Notes under the pieces: generated by a model
The model's input: only the letters and a program-made list of their open reading frames with translations
The model's database searches: none
What the model was told of the DNA's origin: nothing
Position numbers and translations under genes: made by a program
Shown here: piece after piece, positions 22,701 through 34,514 of the stretch
How positions within the stretch are numbered: the first letter of the stretch is position 1
Layout: the number at the start of each line of letters is the position of its first letter
NCBI RefSeq assembly: GCF_965363235.1
Contig: NC_134841.1
Coordinates: 30,719,440 to 30,783,439, forward strand
Reading direction: 5' to 3'
Length of the DNA: 64,000 bases
Source: Mytilus galloprovincialis
Lineage: Eukaryota > Mollusca > Bivalvia > Mytilida > Mytilidae

Positions 22701-23554
22701 GGGAAAAAATGTAGGGTTTTTGCCGTTGGGAATGGGTCCGAAAACCGGACCCTGTGGAATGCTAGAAAAATCCATGATATTCTTTTTTCTGAAGAAAATT
22801 CGTTAATTTGTCCACATTTAGAAGAAATTTACTTTATTTTAATTGCTTGCTTCTAGGAAGCAATTCGACGACATATTTTCCATATATGCATGTGACCTTA
22901 GCGTGACTCTTCTTGTCAAACTCCAGTGATAGCAATACACTTGGATCTGTCATTTAAATAAACTATTATCTGATTGTATATGTTATGCACATGCTCAATA
23001 TTCATACTCTTTTCTTGATTGTTTACTATAAGGTGACAATCTGTAAACTTCGACTTCAAAGCATGGCAATTAATGAGCTGCCAAGTTTGCTAAATCATAA
23101 CAGACAGAGAAAAAAAAATTAACGATTAAATAATATCTTTGCGTAATGATAAAATCGTGCACAGAAGACTAAGTTTATGATATATACATGCATTGGTTCA
23201 AAAATTTGATTAAACTTATTTTTCACCAGTCACTCGTTTCATATGACTTTAAGGTTAAAAAATTATTTTATACAGTTAAAAATGTGATGGCCAAAAAAGA
23301 GGATGATTTGTTCGATAAGACCTCCAAAGTAGTAACAAACAAATGTATGAGCACTGAAAAAAAAACATGAAGAAATATAATTTATATATTTGTTTTACTA
23401 AAATATCTTGTTTTTTGCACAGGTGTCCAACAGCTTACAGTGGCCTTGGTATCCAAAAGATGATAGTGAATTACCATTAGCAGTATTTGATGCTCAAGCT
23501 GACGCTGAACTGGCCTACATTGATATCTTACTGTCTGACCAGCAACAAAAGTGA
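10755..23554 (+). CDS. FBXO33: F-box only protein 33 (SCF ubiquitin ligase adaptor), 4 coding exons
   Basis: Coding exons: 10755-11140, 19938-20626, 20962-21119, 23423-23554; all junctions are GT-AG and phases close to 454 residues plus TGA. The F-box is at residues 8-50 (LPSVLIVDILSYL, CKRWRNCLF), expected to bind SKP1 in an SCF E3 complex. The rest is an LRR-like substrate region: exon 2 carries NSRKLKHFSMGF and LLAWRCTKLEEF-type blocks, exon 3 IAIARLRG, and exon 4 an SLQWPWYP end matching the FBXO33 C-terminal layout as I recall it. Human FBXO33 (about 555 residues) is longer, mainly at the N-terminus, and has been linked to YB-1 turnover. The start is the first ATG in frame, at 10755. Intron 1 (8.8 kb) is mostly nested transposons. 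Confidence 0.9.
11855..12636. mobile_element. Transposon 'B', 6-bp TSD, subterminal repeat arrays
   Basis: The ends GTAGGACTC / GAGTCCTAC are flanked by ATATTT at 11849-11854 and 12637-12642. Both subterminal regions are arrays of a word close to GCTGAAGTGCGATGGT: roughly six degenerate copies at 11867-12030 and, inverted, six copies at about 12510-12625. The centre (12040-12490) is AT-rich and codes for nothing recognisable. It sits inside element A. It resembles element D in architecture but not in array sequence. Confidence 0.82.
12735..13376 (+). pseudogene. LINE endonuclease C-terminal part and linker
   Basis: SLIDYVIITPELF and the SDVHKPV block correspond to the late part of an apurinic/apyrimidinic-like endonuclease (Ser-x-IDY and the SDH-type motif, here SDV-H). 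A Cys-rich tandem repeat follows at 13021-13119. The frame shifts near 13340-13376 into the next segment. The upstream catalytic part is missing. Confidence 0.75.
13021..13119 (+). repeat. In-frame Cys-x2-Cys tandem repeat in LINE linker
   Basis: Three copies of AGATCTGACTGTG(T/C)TCAGTGT encode RSDC(V/A)QC(G/A), separated by short Gly/Ser/Thr spacers. The spacing keeps the frame open. Confidence 0.85.
13375..14183 (+). pseudogene. LINE reverse transcriptase, N-terminal part
   Basis: The Lys-rich segment before RT ends with an in-frame TAA (13594-13596), then RT resumes at about 13597. It shows AIKTLKNDKA and the block around WSQGLICPIYK, then after a further phase change near 13975 the NYRGITILS and EQAGFRKGYGTVDH motifs, with one in-frame TGA between them. 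The end is cut by element C. At least four lesions make it non-functional. Confidence 0.8.
14193..15668. mobile_element. Transposon 'C' in LINE, 9-bp TSD, long imperfect TIRs
   Basis: The ends GGGTGTGTCTAAACACTG and (inward from the right) CGGTACGTCTAAACACTG are flanked by AAAAACTGT at 14184-14192 and 15669-15677. Inverted similarity extends about 265 bp inward (14193-14460 against 15390-15668), including the palindrome TCCTTAGTGCACTAAGGA near each end. The core shows no transposase. A 9-bp TSD plus long TIRs points to Mutator-like; Merlin is an alternative. Confidence 0.8.
15669..15957 (+). pseudogene. LINE reverse transcriptase, central part
   Basis: The CAFVDYRKAFDSVNR block carries the first catalytic Asp of a non-LTR RT, and GVRQGG is the conserved block that follows. 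A frameshift near 15880 breaks the frame after GVRQGG. It continues the coding sequence interrupted by element C and is cut by element D. Confidence 0.82.
15964..17183. mobile_element. Transposon 'D' in LINE, 6-bp TSD, GACGTC subterminal arrays
   Basis: The ends GTAAGACTCAGATCGACGTCC and (inward from the right) GTTAGACTCAGATCGACGTCC are flanked by ATATGT at 15958-15963 and 17184-17189. The left 180 bp hold about eight ATCGACGTCCA-like words, the right 150 bp about seven in the opposite orientation. The centre is AT-rich without a recognised gene. The LINE reading resumes right after the second TSD. Confidence 0.85.
17190..18434 (+). pseudogene. LINE reverse transcriptase end and C-terminal zinc motif
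   Basis: The catalytic block reads LLYADY where non-LTR RTs have (F/Y)ADD, so the second Asp is lost. Thumb-like and C-terminal sequence follows over stops at 17445-17447 and 17781-17783. The last open segment (18129-18434) carries a Cys-x2-Cys..His-x4-Cys motif (ICDLCNK, EFHYIFNC) usual at LINE C-termini, and ends at TGA 18432-18434. Confidence 0.8.
18545..18598 (+). other. LINE 3' terminal stem-loop and short-repeat tail
   Basis: GCCTCATGTGAGGC (18545-18558) can form a perfect six-base-pair stem, followed by AATAAA and a tail of AAAAGTTTC-type units. Stem-loop plus microsatellite-like tail is how several LINE clades mark their RNA for reverse transcription. Confidence 0.6.
18725..19937. 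other. Rest of FBXO33 intron 1
   Basis: Short open frames here resemble no family. The acceptor is a T-rich tract ending TTTTCAG at 19937. No RNA gene or further transposon end was recognised. Confidence 0.5.
22003..22776. mobile_element. hAT-like element in FBXO33 intron 3, 5-bp TSD
   Basis: The left end CAGGGGTTTATCTGAG and the right end (inward CATGGATTTTTCTAGC) are imperfect TIRs flanked by ATATT at 21998-22002 and 22777-22781. It carries TTGGGAAAA words and GGACCC blocks at both ends. An 86-codon open frame at 22360-22620 has hydrophobic stretches but no ATG start and no recognised family. Confidence 0.7.
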
Positions 23555-23690
23555 CCACCAACAGCAAGCACTTAATATCATTGAAATGGCTGAATTTGGA
23601 AAACTTCTCTTTATCTGTATAACATGAAATATTTTTTTCCCATTTTGAATATTTAAGTCTGCCTATTGTATCAGTATGTAAAACCATGTC

Positions 23691-25010
23691 TTTTTTAGCT
23701 CACCTGGCCCAAAGGGCCAAGTGAGCTTTTCTCAGCACTTGGCGTCCGGCGTCCGTCGTCCGTCGTCTGTCGTCCGTCGTCCGTCGTCGTCTGGCGTCGT
23801 TAACTTTTACAAAAATCTTCTCCTCTGAAACTACTGGGCCAAATTTAACCAAACTTGGCCACAATCATCATTGGGGTATCTAGTTTAAAAAATGTGTCTG
23901 GTGACCCGGTCAACCAACCAAGATGGCCGCCATGGCTAAAAATAGAACATAGGGGTAAAATGCAGTTTTTGGCTTATAACTCAAAAACCAAAGCATTTAG
24001 AGCAAATCTGACATGGGGGTAAAATTGTTCATCAGGTCAAGATCTATCTGCCCCGAAATTTTCAGATGAATCGGACAACCCGTTGTTGGGTTGCTGCCCC
24101 TGAATTGGTAATTTTAAGGAAATTTTGCTGTTTTTGGTTATTGTCTGGAATATTATTATAGATAGAGATAAACTGTAAACAGCAATAATGTTCAGCAAAG
24201 TAAGATTTACAAATAAGTCAACATGACCGAAATGGTCAGTTGACCCCTTTAGGAGTTATTGCCCTTTATAGTCAATTTTTAACCATTTTTCGTAAATCTT
24301 AGTAATCTTTTACAAAAATCTTCTCCTCTGAAACTACTGGGCCAAATTAATCCAAACTTATCTACAATCATCTTTGGGGTATCTAGTTTAAAAATGTGTT
24401 CGATGACCCGGCCATCCAACCAAGATGGCCGCCATGGCTAAAAATAGAACATAGGGGTAAAATGCAGTTTTTGGCTTATAACTGAAAAACCAAAGCGTTT
24501 AGAGCAAATCTGACATGGGGTTAAATTGTTTATCAGGTCAAGATCTGTCTGCCCTGAAATTTTCAGATGAATCGGACAACCCGTTGTTGGGTTGCTGCCC
24601 CTGAATTGGTAATTTTAAGGAAATTTTGCTGTTTTTGGTTATTGTCTTGAATATTATTATAGATAGAGATAAACTGTAAACAGCAATAATGTTCAGCAAA
24701 GTAAGATTTACAAATAAGTCAACATGACCGAAATGGTCAATTGACCCCCTAAGGAGTTATTGTCCTTTATAGTCAATTTTCAACAATTTTTATAAAATTT
24801 GTAAATTTTTACTAACATTTTCCACTGAAACTACTGGGCCAAGTTCATTATAGATAGAGATAATTGTAAGCAGCAAGGATGTTCAGTAAAGTAAGATGTA
24901 CAAACACACCACCATCACCAAAATACAATTTTGTCATGAATCCATCTGCTTCTTTTGTTTAATAGTCACATAGACCAAGGTGAGCGACACAGGCTCTTTA
25001 GAGCCTCTAG
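23691..25010 (+). repeat. Long mollusc repeat with internal ~485-bp duplication, Helentron-like ends
   Basis: It starts TTTTTTAGCTCACCTGGCCC followed by its own hairpin partner GGGCCAAGTGAG, then a GTCCGTCGTC microsatellite (23740-23800), then two copies of a ~485-bp cassette (from about 23805 and 24300; both contain CCAAGATGGCCGCCATGGC) and a partial third. It ends with GGTGAGCG, the hairpin AGGCTCTTTAGAGCCT and CTAG before TTTT. It begins 137 bp after the FBXO33 stop, so it may lie in its 3' UTR. Confidence 0.8.
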
Positions 25011-28000
25011 TTTTTAATTGATATGTTTTTCATTAATATTTTTTTCAGACAGAAAGTTATCTTTTAGATGTCAAGTAAGCTCATTGTTTGTCTGTTAAAA
25101 AAATTATTGATGTTTGAAGTATTGCATCAAAGTAATATTTAAGTTACTCAAAAGGAAAAGATTGTGATTTAAAATTTAGATAAACTTAATGAATAATTAT
25201 ATAATATGAAATAATAGTTCTGACAAAAGTTAAACATACTCTGATTTTTCGTAGAAAAGGTTACCGGTAACCAAAGCCATAAGAAATATGACAATCTTGA
25301 AATTCATGATGCATGTAACGATATCATTGGTGGTAAATTATATAACACTGTTGAGTAGAGTTTTATACCATCACACTGAAGTCTGATTAAGGAAAGCGAT
25401 GTTTAATCAAAGCAAAAATTTTAATTTGTGAAGTTTATCTTATTATTTTGTGAGGATTACTTTATGACTTTGATACTTAATATGAATTATATTATCATTT
25501 CTATGTTGTCAAATCTATTGATACCTCTCAGTTTAGCCTTTAACGTCAGAAATGATTTATAAAATTTCATGTTTAAACTTATAGCTGTTCTCACTTTGGT
25601 CAGTGTTTATTGATCTTATGAAAATCATATATAAGGACACCATCAGAATCAAAAAGTATTTTGCTAACCATCTATTATAGTGCTTATACGTTTAATGTAG
25701 TTCTAGTCAATTCTTGCCGTATTTATTGTACTAAAAGATCATTCCAGTAGTCTTTATAAAAGTGTTGACTCAAAGAACTTTTGATATTTATACTATTTTG
25801 TTTAATTTTTATCAGTATGAAGAATGTTAGAATATGGCAAAGGTTTTAAAATTATATTTAAACGACATGTTATCAAAATAATGTGATAGACATTTTATGA
25901 TCTTTAAGTATGAGGTCATGTGATACAGAACCATACGTGCCAATTATAGAAATAGATCTGAGTGCAATATATTGTGATACATCTTAATACCACAAGAAAT
26001 GGTGGGATAAAGACACACTAACGATTATTTTTATTTTATAATCTAAGATTCTGATGTTTTACTCCTATATATCCTGTTGTTGTGAATTTTGTGCTATATT
26101 TTATGTGCTTGAAGAATTTTACAACTTTAAACACCATCAAAGTGCATTTTAATTACATTGTTTTGTATTATTAATTAATATTCTTTGATGAAACAAATGA
26201 AGGACTGATATATGAAGTTAATTTCAAGAATAAGTCAATGTATTTTTTAGCTTCAGTTTGAACCTATTCAATTTTTTTCAAGGAGAAAAAATATAAAATC
26301 ATGCTAGTTCACAAGTCTTTATGTTGCAAAAAATCCTAAGGACTAACATATATATTGAAATTGACTTCTCATGCTAGCCCTCAAGCAGCTTTTCCAATAG
26401 TTAGGTGATTTCTACACCGACCATGCAAGGGCTGTATAGCCAGTCAAAGTCGTTTAAAACTACCTTTTGTTGATTTCTACACAACTTTTTCCATAATAAT
26501 ATATACCGGTATTTCTAATATATGTGTGGGAAAATTGCAATTAAAGTTGTAAGAAGTCTATCTCATGTTAACATTGGTACAGTTAACTTAACATAGTTGT
26601 CTTCTATATTATTTATTTGTGAATTGCTGCTCAACTGACATATACTTTTCCTTCATCTCTTTCATCAACATTTTAGGTGAACATGAAAAAGTAGCTAAAT
26701 CAGCAAGTTAAGAACTAGCTACAGTTTTCCTTGGACAAGTGCAATCAAAAATAAAAATTTAGAAAAACCAAGATCTAAGTTTTTAACTCAATGTTGTTAT
26801 TTAATTTGTTATTTATTTAAACATCCTTGTTAACTTTGGTCCATGTTATACACTTAGAGACCAAATATTGTTGATTTTTACAAAAAGTTCCAACACATTC
26901 ATATAGCAAGCCTTTGATATAATTATAAAAGTGGGCATTTTTAAAGGCATAAAAATATCAGGTTTTCAATCTAGAGATATTTTCTTCAGTATTTCCTATT
27001 CCCATTGCTGACAGGGTTCATAACTTGATAATATACAATTGCATGTTCCAATTCCATATGTACGAGCATCAAGTAATGTTTCATGATAGTTGTTGGATTT
27101 AAGACTATTTCATTGTAAAGATCTATATATAGAGAGAATTGTTAAACATCCGTGTATTTATAACATAACACAGAGCTAGGTAAAGCTTTAAGAATGAAGT
27201 ATTAATATATACTCATGTTGAAAGAGTGCAACAATTTTGGGGAACATTTGTAATTTAACAGTTTTGAAAACCTGATATTTAAAGTACTGCTATATGTTGC
27301 TTTGTGTTTTAACAACTTGATGTAAATATGTAAATACGTTTATTTTTTATTAAGTTTGTTGTTTATTTTTATTGTTCTATATTATAGATAATTATCTGTG
27401 TATTCTGAAATTTCCATTATTTTAACAAATATTGTGTATTGAAGATAGAAATTACAAGCTTGAAATCTTTTGAATGGTGAAATGAAATTTTCATATTAGT
27501 TTTTTTTTCTGCATCATGAAACATTTTTAGTTAAAAAAAAGGTTTAGAGAGTTTCTTCAGTACTGGTTTAATTTCATTTTAAGAATAGAAAATAGGACTT
27601 TCTCTTTTTCTTTTATATTTTGATTTATTTGGAAAGTTAAAGATAGGTGATAAATGTGAGTGAAGTGTTACAGTAATTTAGTTCAATATTTGTTATAATA
27701 ATGAGGCCAAATTAAAAAAAATATGGGTGTTTCCTATTTCTTTACCTACCCTATAATTTAAGCTTAATATATAGCCTACCTTAAAGTTGTTTGTTCATTT
27801 TTCAATAAGCACTGTTAAGTCAGAATTTCTCTCCCCTTAGACTCCAGCTCAAAAATTGTAAAAAAAAAAGTCCCTACCTACCTACCCTATTTTTTGATGT
27901 AAATGGAAACACATATTATTTTATTTGGCCTGAATGAACACATGTTATATATAAATCCACACATGTTATAATTATGAATCACAAAGTCAGTTGAATTTTA

Positions 28001-31000
28001 CCACAGTCTTTCTTTATACATGTATTACATTGTCAAAGATCTTTGTGTGGGACTCATCCTTAAATGATCTCAAATATTCAACAGTCCCATTTAAACATGT
28101 ATGTACAAAAGTTTTACTGAAGAAAGATGAAGAACATATCAAATGAAGTTCATATGTGTTCATAAAATCTTTTGAGAATATTACTTAATGTGAATATTTA
28201 AGCCATATCTCCAAACTTTTAATAACACCAAAATTTTGAGGGAAATATAATGGTAATCTCAGTTCTGTAATGAAGGAATAATGTGAACGATATTTAGAAT
28301 TAAATCTAATACAAATATTTAAATCACATCGATGGGAAATGAAAAATGGGAAAATGAAAAAATGATATTTTATTTTTTATCAGTATAAAAATTGGTTTTT
28401 TTTTTGTTTTTTTTTTAATAATGACAAGATTGAAAAACATTATATAGAAAATCCCATTATTTGATGTGGCACTCATTAGTATGTTGGTTACTAACTTATA
28501 AGAATCTCATATATGTTTACAATTACCATAGTAACATTTATTGTTGTCATTAATATCGTGACAGTGAGTCATAGCTTTTGTTATAGATGTGTAAAATATA
28601 TAATAAATTATGTCAAAATAAGATCATTATAAATACGGGTAACAAACTTGATACGATGTGATGTCATACACGGGTGATATACAGAAATTTATATAAATGT
28701 TATAAACATGCCTTGGTCAATCATGCAATTTGCTGATGTTTGTAATAAAATTGTGATTAAGATCCTGAAGAAACTTGACTGTAAACAGTTTATTCGTAAC
28801 TATCATATTACAGATTGAGCATGTATGTAAAAAGTACACTTTCTTACAAAAATGTTGGCAGTGTCCAAAAGAAATGGGAGTAAAGATGGACGAGAGAATT
28901 ATTTTAAATGGCCATGTGAATCAAACTAGCAGTTCTTGAGTTATTACTTCACCATATGATTTTTCCATTGATGTAGACATTTTTTATTTTTTGAAGCTTT
29001 TTGATGCTCAATTTTTGAAGTCAAAATGCTAATTTGTTTGAAAAAAATTAGAAAAAAAGCTACATGCATACAATAAATATTCAAATGATGATCAATGGAA
29101 AATGAATCTAAGGAACAGTAACTTATTGACACATTTAAAAAGATTATTATTTTCATGAAAATTAAATTCTTGATGCATTATGATACAATTTGCTGTAATT
29201 TTTATTTGTTCAATAGTTTGCCTTGTGCTATAATGAGTGGAAATGATTAACTGCTATCTAATACAAATTCAATGTATAACGAGAATAATGACAAACCTTG
29301 AACAGTCAAGTTTCTGATGATTTGATAAATAAGGAAATATTTATGAAGCCTTAAGAAGATGTTGTGTGAGAGGTTGTAAGCTATCAGTTATAGAAAACTA
29401 ACTTACTAATGTGGTGGAAAATTAGACAAAACTTTATAATGTGAACAACTAAAAATGTGGAATGTATGTTATTTAATGTTGTGTAAATAGTGTGTATACA
29501 TATTTGTTATTATCTTTAAATCAACCATTCAAATAATGTAGTATCTATGAGCCTAACTCAGCTCATTTGAACAAAAAGTGGATCAAAATGAACATTGCAT
29601 AGTCACTTGACATTATTTAATTTATAAAAACATTATATTATTGCCCTTTGAAATATAATGTTTAATTGATTTTAAAGGTTTTTTTTAACACAATTTTTTT
29701 CAAAAAAAGATACAGTCAAATTTTAGGTCAAACTCATCGTTGTCATCTGTGAAAAACACCATTAGTTTGGATCCTGCATTAGTCTAACATATTTGTCTTA
29801 GTATTGATTATACCAAGTCAAGAACATTTTAAATAAAAACTTTTTTGTCTCTATAGCTATGTAGTATTGCTATGCTTGTCTCTCATTTTGATGACCTGAT
29901 AATGGTTACTGTGATCTTGTCCATCATATGCATGAAATATTCGGCACTGTTGCCACTGCAGTATGTAAGTTAACAAGATTTCCTTAATCAATGTATAACA
30001 GAATTTTAAAGATATATCTTTCATTTAAACTGGTTATTGTCTGTTTTACTTACATATATATATACATGATATTTGCCAAACTTGATTTCTTCCACCACAA
30101 ATGTATGTACATGTATCAGCATAAAAGTGAAAATGAGAATGTCATTTGAAGGTCATGTTTTTGTTCAGAACCTTCAGAGTTCACTTTGAATATTTATTTT
30201 TTGGAAGAGAAATAGTGAAACTTATACTTGTTGGAATAAAAAGACTGTGTATGTGCATTTTAAAAACATTTTGTTTACTACGTAAAAGATTATGTGAATT
30301 AATGAATGATATTTAATCTTTGTCATCTGATAAGAATTATCCAATATCAGATAAGGGCATTTGAAATCAATCATACAAGAAATGTACAGGGAAACTGTTA
30401 TATCAGGAATACACCATTTTATCCAATAAATCCCTTCCTAGATGTTATATATGCTTATGTGTCATGATGTTGTGTATATAGTTGTTTTATTTATGCTTTA
30501 ATTGTTTGATGTATCCAATGCTCTAGAAAGGAGCACAAGGTGCTGAGAACATCAATGGGAGACAACCCATGAATCAACAAAATATAGGCTTGTTCATCAA
30601 TATAGTATGATTATTCTTAAATTATTTTTATGGGAGATTTGATGCAAACTTCTCCTAAAGAGTTATAGTTTATGAAGAGGAGATACATACTTAAAAAATC
30701 ATTAAACTTTCCATACAAAGTTGCATTCAACAAACTGGTCTCTTCAAAAGAGAGTGCATATACATGAGATATGTTTTGAAGTGTAAAATATGATGTACTG
30801 TTATAAAATAACAAGTGTATTGCAAATTTTTCATATAGAATAATCATACTATATTTAGACAACCAAGTAAGAATGATCATATTGTATAGAATATTATGTC
30901 AATTGTGTGATTTTAAGAAAGACCCAAATAACATCAATCATGATGGACTTGTGGTAAAAAACATTCTAATACCAAAATGTGTTCAAACGAAGTCATCACC

Positions 31001-32300
31001 GACCCATGTGACAGTCAATCTAATTTACATAAATAACCCAATTAAGACGTGATCTAGGAAATTTTTGTTCATTGAAATTTGCCCCTTTGTTGCAATAAAA
31101 TTTCACATCAATGGATATAGTTCCTTTAAACAAGCATTAGAAGTATTTTTCACAATATAAGTGTTTTGACATCTTTTTGCATTTCAAATGGAAGAGAGGG
31201 ACAAAAATCAATTAAAAGTTTCTTAAATGCATCTTGATTTGTCTTCCAGAAAGATATGGAAATATAAATCTTTAAGTGAGGTTTGCATTAATTATACCAA
31301 TTAAAAGGGATTGTTCTGAATTCAAACTGGTAGGTAAAAGTAAGAATAGGGGACATTTTGGATTTGAACATCATTGCCAATATTAAAAGTTACAAAAATG
31401 TATATATATATTTATTGTTTATTTAAAAAACTGGAAAATAAGACAATTGAAAAGCTACTTGACATTCCAACATATACAGCTTGAATGATATGAAGAAAAA
31501 AACATTCCATGATTGACTGTCTCATGATATATAGGTACATTTAGTGTATATCTGTTACAGCTAATGTTTATGTGCTTATTAAGGAACCTTGGCAATGGAT
31601 ACCAACTGTCTTTCATTAAGTGAGATCCTGTCATATAAACTAGTCATCAGACAAGATACGGCACTGGTGACAGGTGCTATCATTTACAGTGGCTAAATAA
31701 ACCAATTTATATCTCTCTTACCATCAATCATAAAGGCATTATTGAGAAACCCAGTACTGTACAAATATGTTTGTAAATTAAATGTGATGGTGGAGGACCC
31801 AAAAACTGAGTGCAAATTCTAAGCAAATTTTCCATATAATGATATGGTTACATATATTTCATTTCAAAACTTTTTTTTGCACATTAAATCAATAAATCGT
31901 TTATGATTTCGTGCTAAATAGAATTTGGGAAATCATAACTCAATAAAAACTTGTGTAGAAAAGGATTTTGAAGAGATTAAATGGTTTATTTAGCTATTGT
32001 ATCATGTTTTGTTTTAAAAGCATACAAGTTAATATCAGTTTAAAATAAAAGTGCCAAAGTCAAGTCCATTAAAGACTCATGCCTTTGAAACAACTTGTTT
32101 GTTTTATCTTGTTATAAGTAGAATTGTTACACAAGAAATGTTTTATGATTTTATGTATATTATGGAAGTTGATATCTGAAGTACAATAAAGATGAGCATC
32201 TGTGCTCCATATTTGTGTTTATTGTAACTTACTGCCATGATTGCTACGTATACTGTCAAAAAACAGACAAGAGTCCACGCACAGAAATGTATCTTGCCTA
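25011..32300. other. AT-rich intergenic region between convergent genes
   Basis: No gene is supported. The few short open frames are random in composition. The left part may include the FBXO33 3' UTR. I saw no tRNA, rRNA or clear transposon ends here, though decayed repeats cannot be excluded by eye. Confidence 0.5.
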
Positions 32301-32309
32301 TTCTATTGA

Positions 32310-34020
32310 ATTTAACGTTGAAAGCCAGACACCTTACAATCATTCCATTCACTAAATATAGTTGTCCTATCGCTAATAGTCCTTGAGAAATGGATATAAG
32401 AATCAACATTAACCAATGAACCATGAAAATGAGGTCAAAGTCATATGAACCATGCCAGACAGACATTTACACAGGGATAGTGATCTTACAGTGGCTTAGC
32501 TAGCTTATTAAAGCTTAACATTTTGGAAGGTAAAATGCTTGTATCCTTTATACTTTGTATGTAGATGCTATATATTATGCAGTTCTGTCTGTCATATGTT
32601 CACTGTTCTTGACCTCATTTTCATGGTCCGTGACTACTTGAAAAAAACTTTTTGTGTAATGTTATTTTCTCAATATTAGTAATATGATATATCTATTTGG
32701 TATGTGCGTACACTGCAAGGTCCTCATGCCCCCAAACAGTTTACACTTGACCTCAAACTCATTTCATGGATCAGTGAACAAGGATAAGTATTCATGGTGA
32801 AGCCCATATATATAGGATATTATAAGCAATAGGTCTACTTTATTTTGTTGTATGGTATGATTGTAAGGTGTACATGTCCAACTGGCAGTTGTTATCTGAC
32901 CTTGATCTCAATATCATGGTTCAGTGGTTATAGTTAAGTTTTTTGTGTTTTGATTGTTTTTTCTTATACTGTATGCAATAGGTCAACTATATTTGTTTTA
33001 TTGAAGGATTGTAAGCTGTACATGTTTGCCTGGCATGGTTCATTGGTCAATGTTTAGTTTTCTTGGTTAAATCTTTTTCTTAGAAACTATAACCAATAGG
33101 TCAACTATATTTAGTGTATTGAATGATTCAGGGAAACAAGTTTTGCAACATATATTAATCCCTTTCCATTTTGTGGGAGTGAGGGCTGCCTTGTAGCGGC
33201 ATTAGCCTGGTCAATTTAGAAATCTACAAGGGTGTCTTTAACGTGCAAGAGATATGGTTCTCTCTTAACACAGGATCATGTTAAGTTTATGTGTTGTAGT
33301 AAAGCTTTATATTTAGGATAATCAACATAATATCAATGGTTAATAGAGAAGGTGAGACATTTCAGAGTGTGAACTCTTGTTGGTATGTAAATTCATTTCA
33401 TGGTCTACATGTCTGTTAGGCAGGGTTCATCTGACCTTGATCTAATCTAATGTTTTATTAATCATGGTCAAATTTTGTTTGTCAGAGCATGGGAGTATTA
33501 TATTGTCAATATAATACTTCCATGGTCAGAGGTATCTCTCAGATAGTAAAAGCAACATGTCAACTATATTTGGTGATTGGAATGATTGTAAGGTGTACAT
33601 ATCAATCTGCCAGGCTTAATATGATATCTGGCCTCTTTTTCATGCATGGTTAATTGTGCCACCTATATTTGTTTTTTTTCTCATATTCTGTAAGTAGTTT
33701 TACAACTGTAATCAATACTAAGGTGAGTTCAAAACTCGCTTGTTCAGGTGCACTCACCTCCAGTCTAAGTAAACTAGATTGTCACTTTCTTTATTAAAGA
33801 TCTTTGTTTTTCTCTGTGCCTCCTGCTTCCTCTAGCAATAAAACTGACAACCAGGAAAAGGTACAACAGGGTTAAATGTGGCGTTAAACACCATTTAATC
33901 AATCAATCGTATACCATAAGCAATAATATTTGGTGTACAGTATGACTGTAAGATGGCAGGATTCATGTTACCTTGGCCTCATTTTTAAGGATCAGTGTTC
34001 ATAGTTAAGTTATTGAGGTA
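32310..34020. repeat. Decayed tandem-repeat block (~130-160-bp units)
   Basis: Units carry CAATAGGTCAACTATATTTG, GATTGTAAGGTGTACATGT and CATGGTTCA..GGTCAATGTT words, clearest at 32830, 32985, 33100, 33550 and 33910. A copy in the opposite orientation lies at 32310-32466. A SINE-like fragment (33122-33290) and a GGCGTTAAACACC..AATCAATCAATC tail (33880-33908) interrupt it. Confidence 0.6.
33122..33290 (-). repeat. SINE-like fragment, partial copy of 36420-36745
   Basis: AATCCCTTTCCA..TTG.GGG and GATATGGTTCTCTCTTAACA blocks match the repeat at 36420-36600 in the same orientation. The tRNA-like head is absent here. Confidence 0.65.
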
Positions 34021-34257
34021 AGGTCTGTTTGACAATACCGGTATACACACTTTAAGATGTTTACATATTCTCAACACAACCAAAACCCTCTGTCTGGAAA
34101 ACTATTTATAAGCTGAATAGACAAGCACAGAACTGTATATGCCAAATACATAAAAAAAAATTACTAAGTTGATCTTTTAAAGTAATTTTGTAAATATTTA
34201 AAAGAATTAAAATTTTTAGTATGTACTTAAATGTTTTGAAAATAAAACTGTTTTATC

Positions 34258-34512
34258 TAAAACAAGAATGTGTCCATAGAACGCAGATGCTCCACTCCCA
34301 CTATCATTTTCTATGTTCATTGGACCATGATATTGGGGTCAAATCTCTAATTTGGCATTAAAATTAGAAAGATCATATCACAGGAACATGTGTACTAAGG
34401 TACAAGTTGATAGGATTTCAACTTCATCAAAAACTACCTTGATCAAAAACTTTAACCTAATAGGGACAGACAGATGGAGGGACGAATGGACAGACACACA
34501 GACCAGAAAATT
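34258..34512 (-). repeat. Repeat family copy (partner of 59493-59953), minus strand
   Basis: Read on the minus strand it matches the family at 59493-59953: TTTTGATCAAGGTAGTTTTTGATGAAG, CATGATATGATCTTTCTAAT-like block, GACCCCAAT and the end GGACACATTCTTGTT. It is shorter, with one cassette instead of two. Confidence 0.75.
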
Positions 34513-34514
34513 CA

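Noticed and set aside
32143-32466. 107-codon minus-strand open frame with hydrophobic stretches
   Set aside because: About half of it lies in the decayed tandem repeat found again at 32830-33600; no family motif.
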